Origin: Aliagarivorans marinus DSM 23064
GTDB lineage: Bacteria > Pseudomonadota > Gammaproteobacteria > Enterobacterales > Celerinatantimonadaceae
Direction: 5' to 3'
DNA: 56,585 nt
NCBI RefSeq assembly: GCF_000429485.1
Contig: NZ_AUBY01000014.1
Location: forward strand, 104,361 to 160,945
The notes under the pieces were generated by a model. It was not told where the DNA came from and did no database searches. It saw nothing but the letters and a program-made list of their open reading frames with translations. The translations under genes and the position numbers were made by a program. Below are positions 52,153-56,585 of the stretch, piece by piece. Positions within the stretch are counted from its first letter, which is position 1, and every line of letters starts with the position of its first letter.

Positions 52153-53664
52153 GTGTTCAATTTGACTCGCTTACTTCGTCCCAAAGCGACCTCCCAGTCG
52201 CTGGCCGCGCTAGATCTTGGTAGTAACAGCTTCCACCTGATCATCGCCGATTGGCAAGACGGTGAACTGAAGGTGCGCGACAAGGTCAAGGAGATGGTCC
52301 GTCTTGGTTGGGGCTTGCAAGAGGATGGCTCCTTAGACAGTGCGGCGGTTAATCGCGCATTGGGCTGTTTGGAACGCTTCGGCGAGCGGCTGCGCGAGTT
52401 TGAGCCCGGCAGTGTGCGGATCGTCGGCACCAAGACCCTGCGTAGCGTGAGCAACTCGGACCGCTTTTTAGCCGAGGCAGAGCGGCGCTTAGGCCATCCG
52501 ATTGAGATTATCTCTGGTGAAGAAGAGGCGCGCTTAATCTACTTGGGCGTGGCCCACTACTTAGCGCCGACTAAGGGCCGTCGCATGGTGGTAGACATCG
52601 GCGGTGGCAGTACCGAAGTCTGTTTGGGCGATGGTATGGACCTGCGCCTGAAAGAGAGCCTGGATATGGGCTGTGTGTCTATTACCAAGAAGTTTTTCCG
52701 CAGCGGTAAAGTTACCGAAAAGCGCCTCAAAGCCGCCAGCACCTATTGCTCCCAACAACTGGTAGCAATCGCCGACGACGTGGTCGATATGCGGTGGCAG
52801 GAGTGTTTGGGCGCATCGGGGACCATTAAAGCGGTGGCCAAGGTGTGCCGTGAAAATGGCTTTAGTGATGGCACTATCGACCTGAAGAGTCTGGATAAGA
52901 TTGTCGAGATCTATCGTCAGGCGGGCAATAGCGATGTCAGCATCGAGGGGCTGTCAAAGGAGCGTCAACCGGTGTTTCTAGGTGGGGTAATCACCCTACT
53001 ATCGCTGTTCGGAAGCTTACATATCGAGCAGATGCATGCGGCGGAGTGGGCGCTGCGCGAAGGCCTGCTCTATGAGCTGAAAGGGCGTTTAGAGCATACT
53101 GATATTCGTCCAACGAGTGTGATTCGCTTAGCTGAGCGCTATCGCTGCGATAAGGTGTTTAGTGGTCGGGTTGCGAAGACTTGCTCGAACTTGCTAGCTC
53201 AAGTCGCTGAGACCTGGGAGCTGGATGAGGCGGAAACCGGGCAGCTGCTACACTGGGCTTCCCAGCTGTTCTTGGTAGGACTGGAGATTACGCATAGTGA
53301 TTACCAAAAACACGGCGCCTACATCGTTCGTCATGTCGACTTGGCAGGCTTCTCCCGGGAAGAGCAGCAGCAGTTAGCGGCCTTGGTATTGGCCCACCGC
53401 AAGCGCATTCCACAGCAAGAGTTCCCAATGGACAACCTGGAGCTGCTAAAAGCCTGCGTATTACTGCGACTGGCCGTTATCTTCAATCGCGCTAAGCGTA
53501 AACAAGCCGCTCCAGATCTCGAGCTGCGCGCCGCCGGAGAGCACATCAGCTTGTTGGTGGAAAAACAGTGGCTGCAGGAAAATCCCTTAACTAAAGCGGA
53601 CTTAGAGAGCGAGCGCCGCTATATGCGGCACATTGGCTATCGCCTCAATGTGATTGCGGTTTAA
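52153..53664 (+). CDS. Ppx/GppA-family phosphatase
   Basis: 503 residues starting at GTG 52153, with aaggagccgca upstream. The ATP/phosphate-binding motifs are LAALDLGSNSFHLIIADWQD (N-terminal), ISGEEEARLIYLGVAHYL and VVDIGGGSTEVCLGDG. The length and the C-terminal HD-like region (LGGVITLLSLFGSLHIEQMH, LALAHRKRIPQQEFP) fit exopolyphosphatase or guanosine pentaphosphatase (GppA). These enzymes control polyphosphate and pppGpp. Which of the two cannot be told from sequence alone, and no ppk is adjacent, so no symbol is given. Confidence 0.88.
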   Translation: MFNLTRLLRPKATSQSLAALDLGSNSFHLIIADWQDGELKVRDKVKEMVRLGWGLQEDGSLDSAAVNRALGCLERFGERLREFEPGSVRIVGTKTLRSVSNSDRFLAEAERRLGHPIEIISGEEEARLIYLGVAHYLAPTKGRRMVVDIGGGSTEVCLGDGMDLRLKESLDMGCVSITKKFFRSGKVTEKRLKAASTYCSQQLVAIADDVVDMRWQECLGASGTIKAVAKVCRENGFSDGTIDLKSLDKIVEIYRQAGNSDVSIEGLSKERQPVFLGGVITLLSLFGSLHIEQMHAAEWALREGLLYELKGRLEHTDIRPTSVIRLAERYRCDKVFSGRVAKTCSNLLAQVAETWELDEAETGQLLHWASQLFLVGLEITHSDYQKHGAYIVRHVDLAGFSREEQQQLAALVLAHRKRIPQQEFPMDNLELLKACVLLRLAVIFNRAKRKQAAPDLELRAAGEHISLLVEKQWLQENPLTKADLESERRYMRHIGYRLNVIAV

Positions 53665-53758
53665 TCGATTTGACGATCTAGTGCGATGTTTGGCCATGTG
53701 TTATGCTTATTTAGTAGCCAAATTGATTTGGCGCACAACAGGTAAATAGGTAATAACA

Positions 53759-54439
53759 ATGGCCATCAATTCTATTAATAATACATCTTCACCGGCCGAC
53801 TTTTATGCTCAACAGGCACAGAAGCGACGGGAAGAACAAAGCGAGCAGTTGGCATCTGGCACCCGCATCACCACTGCGGCTATCGACCCTGCTGGTTTGC
53901 AGATTGCTAACCGCCTGACCTCTCAGGTCAACGAGGCGGAAGCCTACGGGCGCATCTATCAAAACCAAGTCTCACTAAACAACATTGCATCTGCAGAGTT
54001 GCAAGGCACTACTGAAGCGCTGCAAGCTAACCAAACCTTGGCGATTCAGGCGGGTAACGGCATCTACAACGCCGATGATTTAGCGGCCCTGCAAGCCCAA
54101 GCGGATGCAAACACTGCCACCATCCCTAACGCTGGCGATCTGGGCGTTGATGGTGTGGATATCACCGACCCCGGCGCGGGCGATGCATTTACCCAAGCAC
54201 AGCGCACCACCGATGCGGCGAATGCCCAGTTGGGTGCTGAGTCGAATGCTGCTGAGTCAGCCTACCGTTCGACCCAAGCGGCGCTGGAAGCGCAAAGCGC
54301 AGCACGCTCGCGGATTCTGGATACCAACTATGCATTGGCCAGCTCTCAACAGGCTCAGAACGATGTATTGTTCCAAACTTCGGTACAGAGTATTCGTGGA
54401 CAGCAAGAGTATGCGCGCAGCGTAGACCGCCTCTTGTAG
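53759..54439 (+). CDS. Short flagellin-like protein
   Basis: 226 residues, much shorter than normal flagellins (about 270-500). The N-terminal half resembles the flagellin D0/D1 region (QLASGTRITTAAIDPAGLQI followed by ANRLTSQVNEA), and the C-terminal half is helical and ends in the flagellin-like YARSVDRLL. The central variable domain is replaced by a short acidic stretch (GDLGVDGVDITDPGAGDAFT). No flagellar genes adjoin it: ppx/gppA and marC are the neighbours. A weak ribosome site precedes the start. It may be a minor filament or hook-associated component, or unrelated to motility. A strong terminator follows. Confidence 0.72.
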   Translation: MAINSINNTSSPADFYAQQAQKRREEQSEQLASGTRITTAAIDPAGLQIANRLTSQVNEAEAYGRIYQNQVSLNNIASAELQGTTEALQANQTLAIQAGNGIYNADDLAALQAQADANTATIPNAGDLGVDGVDITDPGAGDAFTQAQRTTDAANAQLGAESNAAESAYRSTQAALEAQSAARSRILDTNYALASSQQAQNDVLFQTSVQSIRGQQEYARSVDRLL

Positions 54440-54460
54440 TTAGCGTACTACCTACTTGAT

Positions 54461-54486
54461 AAAGGCAGCTTTCGAGCTGCCTTTTT
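54461..54486 (+). terminator. Intrinsic terminator with UUCG loop
   Basis: aaaggcagct (54461-54470) pairs perfectly with agctgccttt (54475-54484) around a ttcg loop, followed by more T residues, 21 bases after the flagellin-like gene. Confidence 0.92.
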
Positions 54487-54568
54487 GCTTTGTTGGGCCA
54501 GGGTTTTTATTTGTGGGGAGTTTGGTTAAGATGCGCCGCAATTTTGCTATTGATACTGAGGAATACTG

Positions 54569-55165
54569 ATGGACGCATTGTCTGCTGCCGTGATGCTGTT
54601 TTTAATCATGGACCCACTGGGTAATCTGCCGGTGGTGATGTCGATGCTCAAGCATCTAGAGCCAAAGCGTCGTCGTATCGTGCTGATCCGCGAGCTTATC
54701 GTCGCTTTGGTTGTGATGTTTAGCTTCCTGTTTGCCGGTGAGCATATCCTTGGCTTCCTCAATCTGCGCCAAGAGGCGGTGGGTATCGCTGGTGGCCTGA
54801 TCTTGTTCTTGATTGCCCTGAAGATGATTTTCCCTCAGCCGGGTGGTGTGGCGGGACTCGCTGCCGGTGAAGAGCCGTTCTTGGTGCCGCTGGCGATCCC
54901 GATGATTGCTGGGCCTTCGGTATTGGCATCACTAATGTTATTGGCCAATCAAGATGCGACTCGTATGACTGATTGGTCGCTAGCACTACTCGTGTCCTGG
55001 GCGATCACCGTCTGTATTCTGATGCTTAATGAATTGTTGATGAAGCTACTGGGTGAGCGCGGTCTAAAAGCGTTGGAGCGCTTGATGGGCATGCTATTGA
55101 TTATGCTGGCGGTACAGATGCTGATGGATGGTATTGCCAACTATCTGATGTCGGTGGCCGGTTAA
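54569..55165 (+). CDS. MarC-family (UPF0056) membrane protein
   Basis: 198 residues with six hydrophobic helices. The opening (AAVMLFLIMDPLGNLPVVMS) and LAIPMIAGPSVLASLMLLAN are signatures of the MarC/YhgN/YchE family. The family was once linked to multiple antibiotic resistance, but that role was not upheld, and its function is unknown. In this genome it sits before the DUF1145-rsmD-ftsY region. It stands alone between two terminators. E. coli YhgN is the closest-sounding relative, but I do not assign a symbol. Confidence 0.87.
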   Translation: MDALSAAVMLFLIMDPLGNLPVVMSMLKHLEPKRRRIVLIRELIVALVVMFSFLFAGEHILGFLNLRQEAVGIAGGLILFLIALKMIFPQPGGVAGLAAGEEPFLVPLAIPMIAGPSVLASLMLLANQDATRMTDWSLALLVSWAITVCILMLNELLMKLLGERGLKALERLMGMLLIMLAVQMLMDGIANYLMSVAG

Positions 55166-55174
55166 GCTCGATTG

Positions 55175-55200
55175 AAAAGCGCCTAGTAAAGGCGCTTTTT
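55175..55200. terminator. Bidirectional terminator after marC-like gene
   Basis: aaaagcgcc (55175-55183) pairs with ggcgctttt (55191-55199) around a 7-base loop, with T residues after it. It lies between convergent genes ending at 55165 and 55208. Confidence 0.85.
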
Positions 55201-55207
55201 TATTGCC

Positions 55208-55483
55208 TTACTCTTGTTGCTCGCTCTGTTGCTGCTGGGCGCGTTTATGCAGCTCCCACATAGCGAAGAAGCCAAACAGTAGAATGCGCCAGCCATCGCC
55301 GGGGCGGTATAGCCCACTTTGCTGAAGGTTGGCCCTAAGCGCGAGCAACTGCACCGCGTGAAGTATCAACATGATCAAGCCAAAGCCGAGCACCAACCAG
55401 TTGTAGGGCGGGGTGAACAGCAGCGGCGCAAACAAAAACACCAACCAGATCAACGCCATTAATCCTTTGCCAACGGTAATCAT
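55208..55483 (-). CDS. DUF1145 (YhhL-like) membrane protein
   Basis: 91 residues with two hydrophobic segments near the N-terminus (GLMALIWLVFLFAPLLFTPP and NWLVLGFGLIMLILHAVQL), a third weaker one, and a Gln-rich C-terminus. It matches DUF1145, whose members lie just after rsmD in enterobacteria (YhhL) as here, 9 bases downstream. The function is unknown. The consistent linkage suggests co-transcription with rsmD. Confidence 0.82.
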   Translation of the reverse strand: MITVGKGLMALIWLVFLFAPLLFTPPYNWLVLGFGLIMLILHAVQLLALRANLQQSGLYRPGDGWRILLFGFFAMWELHKRAQQQQSEQQE

Positions 55484-55492
55484 GGGAACTCC

Positions 55493-56116
55493 TTAAGCGT
55501 GTTCGATGTGATAGAGGTTGTAGCTCACCTGGCCGGCTTGCTTGGATTTTATCTTCTCCCAGCCGCTCGGTAGATTTGGTTCGGCGGCTGAGCTCTCTTG
55601 TTCTAGGTACACCAAGGCATCGTCAGCCAGCCAGTTGTTGGCAATCAGCAAGTCGATACATTGCTGAACCAACTGCTGGTGGAATGGCGGGTCGATAAAC
55701 ACTACATCATAGGCGTGCTCAGGCACTTTACGCAGCAGTTGCAGGGTATCGGCCACTTCCAGCTTGGCTTGGTTTGCATCCACTTGCAGCAGCGCCAAGT
55801 TGTCTTTGAGTTGCTGAGCGGCTCGTTGGTCACGTTCGACCAAGGTGACATGTTTGGCGTAGCGTGAAAGGGCCTCGAAGCCTAGCCCGCCACTGCCAGC
55901 AAAGGCATCCAGGCAGCGAGCGCCACGAATATCCATCGCCAGCCAGTTAAACAGCGTCTCTTTTACCCGATCGGTGGTGGGGCGCAGACCTTCGCCATCG
56001 AGCACTTTTAGCTTGCGACCACGCCACTGCCCGGCAATGATACGAATGCTACCGCTGCGGGTGTTGCCGCCACGGGCGGAAGACTTTGGGCTTTTTTGGG
56101 GAGAACGACGTGGCAT
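55493..56116 (-). CDS. rsmD: 16S rRNA (guanine(966)-N2)-methyltransferase
   Basis: 207 residues from ATG 56116. The frame continues upstream by 25 codons, but homologues begin near this basic stretch (MPRRSPQKSPKSS). Conserved RsmD segments are SIRIIAGQWRGRKLKVLDGE, RPTTDRVKETLFNWLAMDIR, the SAM site CLDAFAGSGGLGFEALSRYA and the catalytic DPPF motif in VVFIDPPFHQQL. It methylates G966 of 16S rRNA. It is divergent from ftsY, an arrangement conserved in gammaproteobacteria. Confidence 0.94.
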   Translation of the reverse strand: MPRRSPQKSPKSSARGGNTRSGSIRIIAGQWRGRKLKVLDGEGLRPTTDRVKETLFNWLAMDIRGARCLDAFAGSGGLGFEALSRYAKHVTLVERDQRAAQQLKDNLALLQVDANQAKLEVADTLQLLRKVPEHAYDVVFIDPPFHQQLVQQCIDLLIANNWLADDALVYLEQESSAAEPNLPSGWEKIKSKQAGQVSYNLYHIEHA

Positions 56117-56378
56117 GACTAAAGCTCGTTGAAATCTGTGATAAAATCGCTGCAATTTTGCGGATTGTAGCAGTCCGTATATACCAATCACACTAAATTA
56201 ATACACTTGTATTACGCAGGGAAAAACGCCGAATATGAGGAAGCGCTTGGAGTGACTAGTGGTTCTAGTGACAAAAGCGGTAACGACATAGTCGGTGTTT
56301 TTAACCAGCAATACTGAGTAGTAGTTTAGTTTGATTGGTATTAGCAAAGCAGAAATTCCAAAAGATAGGTAAATGCCA

Positions 56379-56585
<207 letters not shown>

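Overview
The window looks like a chromosomal segment of a free-living, probably marine gammaproteobacterium, most likely an Alteromonadales-type genus such as Ferrimonas or a Shewanella relative. The genus is an inference from protein flavour; no rRNA or other marker is present. Supporting signs are an ilvGMDA operon with a classical leader-peptide attenuator, the rsmD-DUF1145 pair divergent from ftsY, RadD, ArgP/ArgO, a PEP-CTERM protein, PhoX, and AbgT and MATE transporters. I see no tRNA, rRNA, insertion sequence, prophage or CRISPR array. Coding density is high, and many convergent genes share bidirectional terminators.

Layout. 1-0.35 kb: 3' end of a PEP-CTERM surface protein with a Gly-Gly-Gln repeat. 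0.5-7 kb: RadD helicase; a divergent HxlR regulator and exported metallo-beta-lactamase-fold protein around a strong palindrome; a Tat-exported PhoX-type phosphatase; an unknown lipoprotein. 7.2-16.9 kb: two unknown membrane proteins, the ArgO/ArgP pair, glycerate kinase, YciI, an SH3-like protein, a hydrolase-methyltransferase-GNAT cluster, and a LysR/YeiH pair. 17-24 kb: topoisomerase III, a GlxA-type regulator, a rhodanese, a serine-biosynthesis pair (variant SerC plus SerA) and a TraF-like outer-membrane protein. 24-33 kb: MATE/LysR pair, AbgT transporter, acyltransferase-3 protein, a choice-of-anchor-I lipoprotein with a possible Pho box, and a LacI regulator.

33-39.4 kb holds a TetR regulator divergent from an RND efflux operon with two adaptor lipoproteins and one pump; the shared promoter region carries two matching 22-bp palindromes. 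39.4-47.2 kb holds a DUF5718-like protein, a winged-helix protein, an APH-type kinase, and ilvL-ilvG-ilvM-ilvD-ilvA on the minus strand. 47.5-56.6 kb holds a maltose-acetyltransferase-type enzyme, an orphan FetB-like permease, a CBS protein, a stem-loop-rich interval with a small ORF, a YifB/ComM ATPase, a Nudix hydrolase with an unusual Nudix box, Ppx/GppA, a very short isolated flagellin-like protein, MarC, DUF1145, rsmD and the 5' end of ftsY.

The gene content is mainly ordinary chromosome: amino-acid metabolism and export, phosphate acquisition, drug efflux and DNA maintenance. I did not find a convincing new multi-gene system. The most interesting signals are regulatory (paired palindromes at the TetR/RND and HxlR promoters, the ilv attenuator, hairpins inside the ser and ilv operons, a candidate Pho box), the isolated mini-flagellin, and the unknown membrane-protein pair at 7.3-8.3 kb.
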